Part shown: piece by piece, positions 1 through 7,669 of the stretch
Position numbering within the stretch: position 1 is the stretch's first letter
How the letters are laid out: every line of letters starts with the position of its first letter
From: Atopobiaceae bacterium
GTDB taxonomy: Bacteria; Actinomycetota; Coriobacteriia; Coriobacteriales; Atopobiaceae
NCBI GenBank assembly: GCA_902834555.1
Contig: CADFJN010000011.1
Coordinates: 1 to 64,000, forward strand
Reading direction: 5' to 3'
DNA: 64,000 bases
Position numbers and translations under genes: made by a program
Notes under the pieces: model-generated
Told to the model about the DNA's origin: nothing
Seen by the model: the letters and a program-made list of their open reading frames with translations, nothing else
The model's database searches: none

Positions 1-149
1 AGGGGGCCGCCTAGCGGTTATGATTTGTCGCGTCCAAGTTTTGGGGCGCAGTTCATCGTGCCGACGGGCCCTAAAGCGTGGGCTATGCGAGACGCGCGAG
101 GCAAGCGCGACGAGCGCGCAGCCTGCCGTGACAATCGCGCAGCCAGCTA
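1..149. other. Gene-free left edge
   Basis: No gene can be supported here. A TAG in plus frame at 12-14 could be the end of a plus-strand gene lying outside the window, but three preceding codons are not enough to say. No terminator with a T-run is evident downstream of the phosphoketolase gene, which ends at 150 on the minus strand. Confidence 0.3.
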
Positions 150-2654
150 CTACTCGTTGTCGCCGCCAGTGGCCTTGGTGGCACTGATCGCCGCGGCGGT
201 GTCCTTGGCGTCGTGCCACACCCAGTCCGTGAAGGCGGGGTGATCGTAGCCGTTGTCGACGGCAAACTGGAATGCGTCCTGACGGAACTGCTCCCACTCG
301 GCGATCTGGTCGGCCCACTTCTCGGCATCCAGAATGCGCAGCGCGTCGGCGGCAAGCGCCCAGCGGTCCATGTGGTTCAGGCGCAGCATGTCGTACGGCG
401 TGGTCGTGGAGCCCTGCTCCTCGTAGCCGTGGACGTGGAAGTTGTCGTGGTTCGGGCGGTCCCAGATGAGGCGGCGGACCGTGCCAGGATAGGCGTGGAA
501 GGCAAAGAGCACGGGCTTGTCGGCCGTGAAGAGCTCCGTGAACTGCTCGTCAGAAAGGGCCTCGTCGTTCTCGGAGGCGTTCTGGATCTTGAGCAGCTCG
601 ACCACGTTGACCAGGCGGCACTTGACGCCCAGCTTGTCGAGAAGCTCTAGGGCGGCCATGGTCTCCTGCGTGGGAACGTCGCCGCAGCAGCCGAGGACGA
701 TGTCGGGCTCCTCGCCGTCGGCGGTGTTGGACGCCCACTTCCACTCGGCGGCGCCGGCCGCGAGCTCCTCGCGGGCCTCGTCGAGCGTGACCCACGTGGG
801 GGCGGGCTGCTTGCCGGCAAAGACGGCGTTCACGCAGTTGGTGGACGTGTAGCAGCGCTCGGCCACGGCCAGCAGCAGGTTGGCGTCGGCGGGGTAGTAG
901 ATGTTCACCACGTGGTCGTTGTTGAACGTCTTGTTGAGAAGCACGTCGACAAAGCCGGGGTCCTGGTGCGAGAAGCCGTTGTGGTCCTGGCGCCAAACGT
1001 GGCTGGAGAGCAGCATGTTGAGGCCGGAGATGGGCTTGCGCCAAGGGATCTCGCGCACGGTGGCCTCGAGCCACTTGCAGTGCTGGTTGACCATCGAGTC
1101 GACGATGTGCACGAACGACTCGTAGCTGGACCACAGCCCGTGGCGGCCGGTGAGGATGTAGCCCTCGAGAAGGCCTTCGCACTGGTGCTCGGAGAGCTGC
1201 TCGATGACGTTACCCACAGGCGCAAGGTGCTCGTCGTTGGCGGGGTCGTCGTTGAGGTCGCCGTTGAACCACTGCTTGTCCGTCACCTGGTAGCTGGGCT
1301 GCAGACGGTTGGAAGCCGTCTCGTCGGGGCCAAAGATGCGGAACTTGTCGCGGTTGTTGTTGATGAGCTCGGCGGTGTACTCGCCCAGCACGCGCGTAGC
1401 CTCGGTGGCACCAAAGCCGTGGCCGCCGTTCTTGACGTCGATCTCGTACTCGGACGTCTCGGGGAGCTTGAGGTCCTCGAGGAGCTTGCCGCCGTTGGTG
1501 TTGGGGTTGGCGCCCAGGCGCAGCTCGCCCTCGGGCATGAACTCGGTGACCTCGGGACGGATGGCGCCCTTCTCGTCAAAGAGGCCCTCGGGCTCGTAGG
1601 ACTCGAGCCAGCCCTTGAGGACCTCAAAGTGGGCCTCGGTGTCGCGGGCGGACGCCAGGGGCACCTGGTGCGCACGCCAGGAACCCTCGGTCTTCTTGCC
1701 GTCGATCTCCTTGGGGCAGGTCCAGCCCTTGGGGGTACGGAAGATGATCATGGGATAGAACGGGCGGGACGCCTCGCCAGCGGCCGCGCGGCGCTTGATG
1801 TCGCAAATCTCGTCGAAGACGGCCTCGAGGAGCGTGGCAAAGCGACGGTGAATGGAGGCGTGGTCCTCCTCGTCAAAGCCGGCGACGAAGTTGTACGGGT
1901 GGTAGCCCATGCCGCGGAAGAACTCGTCGCGCTCGCCGTCAGAGATGCGGGCGAGGATGGTGGGGTTGGCGATCTTGTAGCCGTTGAGGTGCAGGATCGG
2001 CAGGACGATGCCGTCGGTCAGCGGGTCCATGAACTTGTTCGTCTGCCAGCTGGTGGCAAGCGGGCCGGTCTCGGCCTCGCCGTCGCCAACCACGGCAACC
2101 GCGAGCATGCTGGGGTTGTCGAGCACGGCGCCGTAGGCGTGGGAGAGCACGTAGCCCAGCTCGCCGCCCTCGTGGATGGAGCCGGGGGTCTCGGGCGCGT
2201 AGTGGCTGGGGATGCCGCCGGGGTAGGAGAACTGGCGGAAGAACTTCTGGAGGCCGGCCTCGTCATCGGTGATGTCGGGACGAGTCTCGCGGTAGGTGCC
2301 GTCGAGCAGGGACTGCGCAGTGCCGGCAGGTCCGCCGTGGCCGGGGCCCATGAGGAAGATGGCGTTCTGCTGGTGGTCGCGGATGAGGCGGTTCACGTGG
2401 CCGAAGAGGAAGTTCAGGCCGGGCGTGGTGCCCCAGTGGCCAACGAGGCGGTGCTTGACGTCCTCACGGGTGAAGCCGTCGGGGCCGTCCTGGTTCTTGA
2501 AGTCCGCGCGCATGAGGGGGTTGGAGCGCAGATAGATCTGGCCAACGGACAGGTAGTTGGCGGCGCGCCAGTACTTGTCGACCCACGCGATCTCGTCCTC
2601 GCTCACCGGGCCGTTGAGCTTCTTCCAGGGAGTTCCCAACACAGGCTGAGCCAT
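150..2654 (-). CDS. xfp: Phosphoketolase (xylulose-5-P/fructose-6-P)
   Basis: This 834-residue protein is a thiamine-diphosphate enzyme that cleaves xylulose 5-phosphate and/or fructose 6-phosphate with phosphate to acetyl-phosphate plus a triose- or erythrose-phosphate in the cytosol. Family hallmarks are GHWG (72-75), GHGGP (105-109), the EGGELGY signature (162-168) and the GDGEAETGP cofactor-binding stretch (190-198). The length matches the family (about 790-830). The start was placed at MAQPV because a GAGGAGAGA ribosome binding site lies about 5 nt upstream; an in-frame ATG 19 codons earlier has no such site. A LacI-type operator-like palindrome lies about 100 nt upstream and a LacI gene is the next gene upstream, so sugar-responsive control is plausible. 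Substrate preference (X5P only or dual) cannot be read from the sequence. Confidence 0.97.
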   Translation of the reverse strand: MAQPVLGTPWKKLNGPVSEDEIAWVDKYWRAANYLSVGQIYLRSNPLMRADFKNQDGPDGFTREDVKHRLVGHWGTTPGLNFLFGHVNRLIRDHQQNAIFLMGPGHGGPAGTAQSLLDGTYRETRPDITDDEAGLQKFFRQFSYPGGIPSHYAPETPGSIHEGGELGYVLSHAYGAVLDNPSMLAVAVVGDGEAETGPLATSWQTNKFMDPLTDGIVLPILHLNGYKIANPTILARISDGERDEFFRGMGYHPYNFVAGFDEEDHASIHRRFATLLEAVFDEICDIKRRAAAGEASRPFYPMIIFRTPKGWTCPKEIDGKKTEGSWRAHQVPLASARDTEAHFEVLKGWLESYEPEGLFDEKGAIRPEVTEFMPEGELRLGANPNTNGGKLLEDLKLPETSEYEIDVKNGGHGFGATEATRVLGEYTAELINNNRDKFRIFGPDETASNRLQPSYQVTDKQWFNGDLNDDPANDEHLAPVGNVIEQLSEHQCEGLLEGYILTGRHGLWSSYESFVHIVDSMVNQHCKWLEATVREIPWRKPISGLNMLLSSHVWRQDHNGFSHQDPGFVDVLLNKTFNNDHVVNIYYPADANLLLAVAERCYTSTNCVNAVFAGKQPAPTWVTLDEAREELAAGAAEWKWASNTADGEEPDIVLGCCGDVPTQETMAALELLDKLGVKCRLVNVVELLKIQNASENDEALSDEQFTELFTADKPVLFAFHAYPGTVRRLIWDRPNHDNFHVHGYEEQGSTTTPYDMLRLNHMDRWALAADALRILDAEKWADQIAEWEQFRQDAFQFAVDNGYDHPAFTDWVWHDAKDTAAAISATKATGGDNE

Positions 2655-2745
2655 TCTCTCTCCTCTCACTGGCGGGCCCTCGGCACCGCCACTCGAGCGG
2701 CCCTTTGGCACCGCTCGCCTACTTGTTGTTTGTTGCTCGAACTAG

Positions 2746-2770
2746 AGTGTAGTTGGTAAAACGATTTACC
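2746..2770 (-). promoter_or_regulatory. xfp promoter region with LacI-type operator
   Basis: GGTAAAACGATTTACC (2755-2770) is an imperfect palindrome with the central CG typical of LacI/CcpA-type operators. On the minus strand a TACACT -10-like hexamer lies at 2751-2746, so the palindrome sits in the spacer of the putative promoter. Binding would be expected to repress xfp. The LacI-family gene at 3366-4388 is the nearest candidate regulator. The pairing is inference. Confidence 0.5.
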
Positions 2771-2802
2771 TTGACGAGAAGGAACGGGAATTCTCGGCTG
2801 CG

Positions 2803-2986
2803 CCGCAAGTTCTGCACAATTACGCCTAAAGCGTGGCTTTGTACGACGCCACTTCGAGAACTTCCCCTCCGGCGAAAAACGACGCTCGATCGAACGTCTC
2901 ATACGGAATCCCTGCGACAGCGCACGTTCGAGCGCCAGAGCCGTGCCGGAGAGCTCCTTTTGTACGGAATTGTTGCGATAACTTGC
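2803..2986. repeat. Long imperfect inverted repeat, about 180 bp
   Basis: The outer arms GCAAGTTCTGCACAATT (from about 2804) and the complement near 2963-2986 pair imperfectly. Inside, CTCCGGC (about 2868) pairs with GCCGGAG (about 2945), and the best inner stem pairs the 2881-2897 region (GACGCTCGATCGAACGT) with ACGTTCGAGCG (2924-2934). The innermost loop reads CAGGGATTCCG on the minus strand, which resembles the loop of the hairpin at 32679-32779. No ORF here has supporting features. It may be a decayed member of the dispersed hairpin family. Confidence 0.45.
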
Positions 2987-3050
2987 CCTCAGGCGCGACG
3001 CAGTCCGCTGCGCAAACGAACCTGTCTGCCGCCCGCCCCACATCCACCAT

Positions 3051-3152
3051 GCTCTTCGCGGAGTTTAGCTCCATTTCTTAAACGCCCCTTACGTTTCCCC
3101 AGTTGGCGCAAAACCGTTTTAAGAAATGGAGCTAAACTCCGCCGAAAAGAGC
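3051..3152. repeat. Dispersed hairpin repeat, class B, copy 1
   Basis: The left arm at 3051-3082 and right arm at 3118-3152 form a stem of about 30 bp around AGTTTAGCTCCATTTCTTAA, interrupted only by a few extra bases near the outer end. The loop (3083-3117) is 35 nt and reads on the minus strand with the core CCAACTGGGGAAACG starting after 11 nt. The same stem type and loop layout recur at 58589-58677. It lies in the spacer upstream of xfp and downstream of the LacI gene. Confidence 0.85.
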
Positions 3153-3230
3153 ACGACAGTCCCGAAGTACCAGATCTCACACAAAGCAACTTCCGGTTGG
3201 CAGCAGTTTTGGTTAAGTCCCTTATACGTC

Positions 3231-3262
3231 ACCGCAGAGAGAGCAATTCGCTGACCTGCGGT
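3231..3262. other. Short hairpin downstream of LacI gene
   Basis: ACCGCAG (3231-3237) pairs with CTGCGGT (3256-3262) around an 18-nt loop, followed on the plus strand by TTATAAAAT. It lies about 100 nt beyond the end of the LacI gene. No convincing T-run is present in the minus-strand direction, so a terminator role is uncertain. Nothing else recognisable is present in 3153-3365. Confidence 0.3.
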
Positions 3263-3365
3263 TTATAAAATATCGAACCGCCGGATACTTTGGGGCACCG
3301 AGAAATACCGTAGCCCAACCGTCAATTCGCGCCAACAGGCCGCGCGTCACCGTCACTCGACGACC

Positions 3366-4388
3366 TTACAGCGCCCGGACGCTGTCCTTCTCGACCAGCC
3401 GTGGAGTGAGCATTCGCTCGATCGGCGCCGCAACGTCAGCGTCCTCGGCGTGTTCCCCTACCCGTGCGAGCATCATCTGCACCGCGACCTCGGAGATTGC
3501 CGGCACGTTCTGCTCGATGGAGGTGAGCGCCGGCTCGAAGAGCGAGTCCGCCGCGCTGTTGTCGTAGCTCACCACCGAGAGGTCTCCCGGCACGCGAAGG
3601 CCGCGCTCGTACACGCGCTTGAGCAGCCCCAGCGCAATGTTGTCGCTGCTCGCGAATGCCGCCGTTGCATCCGTTGCGAGAAGTCCCTCGGCCGCCTGCC
3701 AGGCATCGGAAATGTAGTAGTCGCTCTCGAAGACCAGCGCGGGGTCAAACGCAATGCCATGTTCGTCCAACGCGCGACGATAGCCCGAGAGACGCAGCCG
3801 CCCGGTATTTGAGCCGGGGTTGATGATGCACGCCACACGTCGGTGACCGTGGCGCAGCAGGTGGTCCGTGGCCAGGTAGCCGCCAAGCTCGTTGTCGTAG
3901 CGCACGCGGTCGCAGCTCACACCGTCGATAAAACGGTCAACCATCACAAGCGGAACGGGCAGCTGCGTAAGGTCATCTATCAGCTCCTTATCGGTGGTGA
4001 ACTCGTCCGAGACCACAAGGAAGATGCCATCCACCCCGCGGTTCACCAGCAGGCGAACCAGCTCGGCGTCGCTCTCGGAGGAACCCACGGAGTTGGTGAT
4101 GAGCAGCAGGTATCCCCTCTCGCGGCAGAGAATCTCGAGGTTGTTGGCAAGCGAGGCAAAGTAGCGGCTCTGGATGTTGGGCACGACCAGCCCAAACGAG
4201 CGCGACTGCTGCATCACGAGGCTGCGGGCGATCTGGTTGGGGATGTAATGCTTGCGGCGCGCGACCTCCTTAATGCGACGTCGGTTCTCCTCGCTCACGC
4301 GACACGGTCGGTTGTTGAGAACGAGAGACACCGAGGCGGGCGAAAGCCCTACCTCTCGCGCGATGTCCTTGAGCGTCACCTTTGCCAT
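3366..4388 (-). CDS. LacI-family transcriptional regulator
   Basis: This 340-residue protein has the LacI layout: an N-terminal helix-turn-helix with hinge (VTLKDIAREVGLSPASVSLV, residues 4-23, then the NRRRIKEVARRKHYIPNQIA hinge) and a periplasmic-binding-like effector domain to the C-terminus. It would bind operators as a dimer and respond to a sugar or sugar phosphate. The start at MAKVTL is supported by GGAGGG 8 nt upstream; the longer frame (MLGLPS) overlaps the upstream gene and lacks a site. The gene begins 1 nt after the DUF4143 ATPase stop codon, so the two are probably co-transcribed, which is an unusual partner. Candidate targets are xfp just downstream and possibly the GH3 gene near 26.8 kb, both with palindromes of this family's style. 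The effector is not identifiable. Confidence 0.93.
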   Translation of the reverse strand: MAKVTLKDIAREVGLSPASVSLVLNNRPCRVSEENRRRIKEVARRKHYIPNQIARSLVMQQSRSFGLVVPNIQSRYFASLANNLEILCRERGYLLLITNSVGSSESDAELVRLLVNRGVDGIFLVVSDEFTTDKELIDDLTQLPVPLVMVDRFIDGVSCDRVRYDNELGGYLATDHLLRHGHRRVACIINPGSNTGRLRLSGYRRALDEHGIAFDPALVFESDYYISDAWQAAEGLLATDATAAFASSDNIALGLLKRVYERGLRVPGDLSVVSYDNSAADSLFEPALTSIEQNVPAISEVAVQMMLARVGEHAEDADVAAPIERMLTPRLVEKDSVRAL

Positions 4389-4389
4389 G

Positions 4390-5571
4390 TTATCCCTCCA
4401 ATAGAGGAACCCGGCCAAGAAGGAAGTCCTCAAGCGTGCACTCGGCAGACCCAACAATGAGCGTCCGTGCCTCGGGGTACCGAAGGACGAACGCGGTCAG
4501 TCCACCAGTCGACTTGATTCTTCCACTCTTAACTTCGATGCCCAGGACCTGTCGCTCGTTGCTCACGACAAAGTCGACCTCATTCGACCCGTCACGCCAC
4601 CAATTGAGCGAGAAGCCCTCGACCTGGGACCGTGCGATAAGGTATGCGCCTACAGCCGATTCGACAAGGCGCCCCTTTAGGTCCGGATCCTCTAGCAATC
4701 GTGTTCTGCGCGATCCATATGCAGCTGTCATGAGAGCCGTATCGTGGACAAGCAGACGAGGAGAGCTAGAGCGCTTGCGCAACAGCTTTGGATCGTACTT
4801 CAAGATACCTGACATCATGCCAGCCTGAGCGAGAAGCTCCAGGTAGTGGGCTATGGTCGCGGTATTGCCACGGCCATCAAGCTGTCCTAGGAGCTTACGA
4901 TACGACACTTCCTGCGCCGAATAAGGAGCGCCAAGATAGAACAGGCGTCGCAGCAGGGCGGGATTGCGCACGTCCTCAAGCGCAAGCACGTCCTTTGCTA
5001 TCGACGGCTCGATGATTGCGTCAGTGACATATGAAGCCCAACGCGACACGTCTTCGCGAAGCCCTGCAGCTCCGGGATACCCACCAAAGAACAAGAAATC
5101 GTCAAGCGAGAAGCCAAAGGCATCGCGACACTCGCCATACGTCCAATGCGTGCAGCGGATAAGTTCGAAGCGGCCAGCAAGCGACTCGCCCATCCCACTC
5201 TTGAGCAGGGTAGCCGACGAACTGGTAAGAACAACGCGCAGGTCAATACCAGTGCGAGCGTCCTCGTCCCACAACGCTTTTACCGCATCGGCCCACCCTT
5301 TGACGTACTGAATCTCATCTATCACGAGAAGCGCGCAGGCGTTGGCATCGTTCACCAGGGACCTCGCTTGATACCACTGTGCACGTATCCAATCAGGCGA
5401 CTCACCGTGCTCCCCCACCTCTCGGTAGAGATATGGGATATCAATCTGCTTAAGCGCCTGGGTTACAGCAGTTGTCTTGCCCGTCTGGCGAGGGCCGATG
5501 AGAATCTGCAGGAAGCGACGCGGCTCTGACATGCGCTGGGAGAGAGTGGCGACTATGCTGCGCTGGTACAT
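4390..5571 (-). CDS. DUF4143-type AAA ATPase
   Basis: The 393-residue protein has an AAA_14-type ATPase followed by a DUF4143 domain. Walker A is GPRQTGKT (26-33), Walker B LLVIDEIQ (81-88) and the sensor strand VVLTSSSATLL follows near 113-123. The C-terminal part carries EVDFVV...IEVKSG, the acidic/lysine pattern of a PD-(D/E)XK nuclease-like fold. These ATPases are widespread, often in variable parts of genomes, and their function is largely unknown. GGAG precedes the ATG by a few bases. A tandem palindromic operator-like sequence lies immediately upstream. The gene runs into the LacI gene with a 1-nt gap. It may have been inserted upstream of LacI and now drives its transcription. No biochemical role is assigned. 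Confidence 0.9.
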   Translation of the reverse strand: MYQRSIVATLSQRMSEPRRFLQILIGPRQTGKTTAVTQALKQIDIPYLYREVGEHGESPDWIRAQWYQARSLVNDANACALLVIDEIQYVKGWADAVKALWDEDARTGIDLRVVLTSSSATLLKSGMGESLAGRFELIRCTHWTYGECRDAFGFSLDDFLFFGGYPGAAGLREDVSRWASYVTDAIIEPSIAKDVLALEDVRNPALLRRLFYLGAPYSAQEVSYRKLLGQLDGRGNTATIAHYLELLAQAGMMSGILKYDPKLLRKRSSSPRLLVHDTALMTAAYGSRRTRLLEDPDLKGRLVESAVGAYLIARSQVEGFSLNWWRDGSNEVDFVVSNERQVLGIEVKSGRIKSTGGLTAFVLRYPEARTLIVGSAECTLEDFLLGRVPLLEG

Positions 5572-5598
5572 GGAAGCTCCTTTGCAACGGCCAATGTA

Positions 5599-5651
5599 GA
5601 GCAGTATAGCCTACCTCCCAATTTTGCGAGCCAACCTCCCAATTTTGGGAG
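5599..5651 (-). promoter_or_regulatory. Tandem palindromic operator and promoter of the DUF4143 gene
   Basis: CTCCCAATTTTGCGAG (5615-5630) and CTCCCAATTTTGGGAG (5636-5651) are two near-identical 16-mers 21 bp apart, that is two helical turns; the second is a good palindrome. On the minus strand a TATACT -10 element follows at about 5608-5603. The arrangement suggests a repressor binding both sites at the promoter of the ATPase gene. The regulator is unknown. Confidence 0.55.
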
Positions 5652-5655
5652 CCAG

Positions 5656-5697
5656 TGAGACAAAGGGACTGTCCCTTTGTCTCATCCTTTGTCTCAT
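5656..5697. repeat. GAGACAAAGGGAC palindrome, copy 1
   Basis: TGAGACAAAGGGAC (5656-5669), a 1-nt centre and its exact complement (5671-5684) form a perfect 14-bp palindrome, followed by a partial extra half (5685-5697). Near-identical copies lie at 38371-38403, 39037-39073 and 53107-53137. Here it sits between divergent genes. Its stops and starts create spurious N-terminal extensions (MRQRDCPFVSS) in automatic gene calls. Confidence 0.9.
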
Positions 5698-5747
5698 TGC
5701 GGGGCTACACTGGTGGGTGCAGTAAACCGACGTCGTGCGGAGGCCCC

Positions 5748-6398
5748 ATGCAGTTCAACCCCATCACCATCGCGCTTATCGCCGTTGCCGCAGCCTACTT
5801 CATCGTGGAGCAAATCATGCGGAGCACGCGCCTCAACAAGTACGCGCTGCTCCTGCGCGAGGGCCACTGCGACGAGGCGCTCAATCTTCTCGACAAGCCC
5901 AGCTCCAAGTGGCTCTACCCACCGTTCAACAGGGGGTACATGAAGCTCAACGCCTACCTCGTGAAGGACGACGTCGAGGGCGCTTCTCGGCAGTTCGACG
6001 TCCTGCTCACCATGCGCTCGTCCAAGAACCAGCGTAGCGAGGCCGTGGTGAAGGCCTACCGCTTCTACATGGAGCACGAGCGCTACAAGGACGCCAAGCC
6101 ACTGCTCGAGGAGATCGAGAAGACCGCCGAGAAGCCCGTGGCAGAGGAGTCGCGCCTCATGTGGGAGATCTTCGCCGAGAACGACACGAGCCACATCCCC
6201 GAGATGGAGAAGCAATACGAGGAGGCAAAGGGGCCGCAGCAGCGCATGCGGCTCGCGCTGCTCATTGCCACCCAGTACGAGAACGCCCACAACAAGGCCA
6301 AGGTCGCCGAGTGGCGCAGCAAGGCCAACGACGCCGCAGGCGAGCTTGAGGACATGGCGCGCCGTGCGTCCAACAGCAAGGGTGACGGCAAGCAGTAA
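5748..6398 (+). CDS. Membrane-anchored TPR-like protein, unknown function
   Basis: A 216-residue protein with one N-terminal membrane segment (ITIALIAVAAAYFIVEQIM, residues 5-23) and a hydrophilic helical remainder. The helical part has the alternating pattern of tetratricopeptide-like repeats (RLNKYALLLREGHCDEALNLL, then two similar units). A membrane-tethered scaffold facing the cytosol is likely, but no family was recognised. The start at MQFNPI is chosen because GGAGG lies 6 nt upstream and the membrane segment follows at once; the longer frame begins inside the GAGACAAAGGGAC palindrome and is artefactual. The next gene, a hydrolase-like protein, begins 28 nt downstream on the same strand, so the two may form an operon. 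Confidence 0.75.
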   Translation: MQFNPITIALIAVAAAYFIVEQIMRSTRLNKYALLLREGHCDEALNLLDKPSSKWLYPPFNRGYMKLNAYLVKDDVEGASRQFDVLLTMRSSKNQRSEAVVKAYRFYMEHERYKDAKPLLEEIEKTAEKPVAEESRLMWEIFAENDTSHIPEMEKQYEEAKGPQQRMRLALLIATQYENAHNKAKVAEWRSKANDAAGELEDMARRASNSKGDGKQ

Positions 6399-6425
6399 GG
6401 CCGTGTTTTATCTCGAGAGGCCCTC

Positions 6426-7487
6426 GTGAAGTTTGGCGAGAACATCCAGTCATACCTTCGCTGGCGAGGCGACGTGCCCTTCTCGTACGCGGCAGTGAAC
6501 CATGTGGATGCGCTCGTTCTCTGCAAGCTTGCCTACTTTGACCTCTCGCGCATCGCCGAGGCAGCCGAAGACCAGGGAATCACGCTGGCGAAGTGCCTCT
6601 CCCTTGTCTCGGACATGCACCCCAAGGGGCCGGGCGACGCCGGCGAGGGGTTCTTTGACGAGGCGGCATCCACGGCACGCTTTGGCAGTGTCATCGCCCG
6701 TTGCTACGCGGATGCCACGCCCTATGACGACGACACGCAGTTCTCGGCAACCGAATATGTGCTCCCAGATGGCCCGGTATTTGTTGCCTTCCGGGGAACA
6801 GATGACACCGTCCTTGGCTGGCGCGAGGACTTCGAGCTGGGCTATCGGCGCATTCCGGCCCAGGAGAAGGCCGAGAGGTACCTGCGAGACGCGCTTACGC
6901 GCGCTGCCGCGGAAGGCAGGCACGTGATTGTGGGCGGGCACTCGAAGGGAGCGAACCTTGCCCAGTATGCGACATCCTCGCTCACCGACTCCGAGCTTGC
7001 GGCGGGCGGCGTCCTTCTCATCATGCTCAACCGCATTGCCATTCCCCTGGCACTTACGCTGGCTATGTTCTGCGGGGTGATTGCGCTCTTTGTTGAGATG
7101 CTGGCGCGCCTCAGGACGAGCGACTGGAACACGCGCCGAGAGGGGCCACGCATCTTTGCCTTCATAGTTGCCCTTGTCGTCTTTGTGCTCACGCTGGTGA
7201 AGCCCGACGCGCTCTATGTATACGCGAGCCTGGCATTTGGTATCGCGCTTGGGGCAGCCGCCTGGTCGTACGCGCAGAAGGCGGCGACACGTACGGCGGG
7301 CGGTACCTCCGTTGCCTTCAACGCCACGATGGCGGTGCTTCTCGGCCTCTCGGCGGCGTTTGTCCTGATGGCACCCCAGGAGATGCTCGCGACGTATGCC
7401 GTAACGCTGGGGATAACGCTGCTTGTGTGCTCGGTGGGCAGCTTCCTTGACTGGCGCCACGACGTAATGGAGCGGCTTGGCGAGTAG
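6426..7487 (+). CDS. DUF2974 (Mbeg1-like) hydrolase, shortened, with C-terminal membrane segments
   Basis: The 353-residue protein starts with GTG behind GAGAGG. Residues 1-180 match the first half of DUF2974/Mbeg1-like lipase-fold proteins: LRWRGDVPFSYAAVNHVDAL, an oxyanion-type FRGTDD (122-127) and the nucleophile elbow GHSKG (171-175, Ser173). The usual second half, expected to bring the catalytic Asp and His, is absent. After ANLAQYATSSL the sequence changes to about five hydrophobic segments (from residue 195 on). The result looks like an in-frame internal deletion or a fusion of a half hydrolase domain to a membrane anchor. The reading frame is intact throughout, so it is probably expressed, but esterase activity is doubtful. 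It is preceded by the TPR-like gene and followed by a long hairpin repeat. Confidence 0.7.
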   Translation: MKFGENIQSYLRWRGDVPFSYAAVNHVDALVLCKLAYFDLSRIAEAAEDQGITLAKCLSLVSDMHPKGPGDAGEGFFDEAASTARFGSVIARCYADATPYDDDTQFSATEYVLPDGPVFVAFRGTDDTVLGWREDFELGYRRIPAQEKAERYLRDALTRAAAEGRHVIVGGHSKGANLAQYATSSLTDSELAAGGVLLIMLNRIAIPLALTLAMFCGVIALFVEMLARLRTSDWNTRREGPRIFAFIVALVVFVLTLVKPDALYVYASLAFGIALGAAAWSYAQKAATRTAGGTSVAFNATMAVLLGLSAAFVLMAPQEMLATYAVTLGITLLVCSVGSFLDWRHDVMERLGE

Positions 7488-7501
7488 AGTGGCGGCACCA
7501 C

Positions 7502-7590
7502 CCCCGTTCTTTATCGGTATCTGTGAAAAGCGATTCTCGCGACCTGGGCAAACGCCAGCCCCATTTCACAGATACCGATAAAGAACGGGG
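7502..7590. repeat. Dispersed hairpin repeat, class A, copy 1
   Basis: A perfect 27-bp stem (7502-7528 with 7564-7590; inner part TTCTTTATCGGTATCTGTG) encloses a 35-nt loop. After 11 nt the loop carries the core CGACCTGGGCAAACG on the plus strand. The element sits between convergent genes (DUF2974 protein and GH3). The same stem and core recur inverted at 12361-12463 and, with paired changes, at 58118-58196. It could also serve as a bidirectional transcript end. Confidence 0.92.
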
Positions 7591-7669
7591 AGAGGGAACG
7601 GCGCCCCACCGGGATCGATGGAGCGCCGCGCTTTTCGTCGCTTGCTGGGTTCTGCCTGCCCGGGCGTTT

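Noticed and set aside
25..243. Plus-strand ORF at the left edge
   Set aside because: Overlaps the 3' end of xfp antisense, no ribosome binding site and no recognisable product.
912..2759. Long plus-strand ORF opposite xfp
   Set aside because: It is a high-GC antisense shadow: Val/Gly/Ala/Leu-rich, no family features and no ribosome binding site, while the minus strand encodes a complete phosphoketolase.
2753..3268. ORFs in the spacer upstream of xfp
   Set aside because: They run through inverted repeats in several frames, have no ribosome binding site and no protein-like composition.
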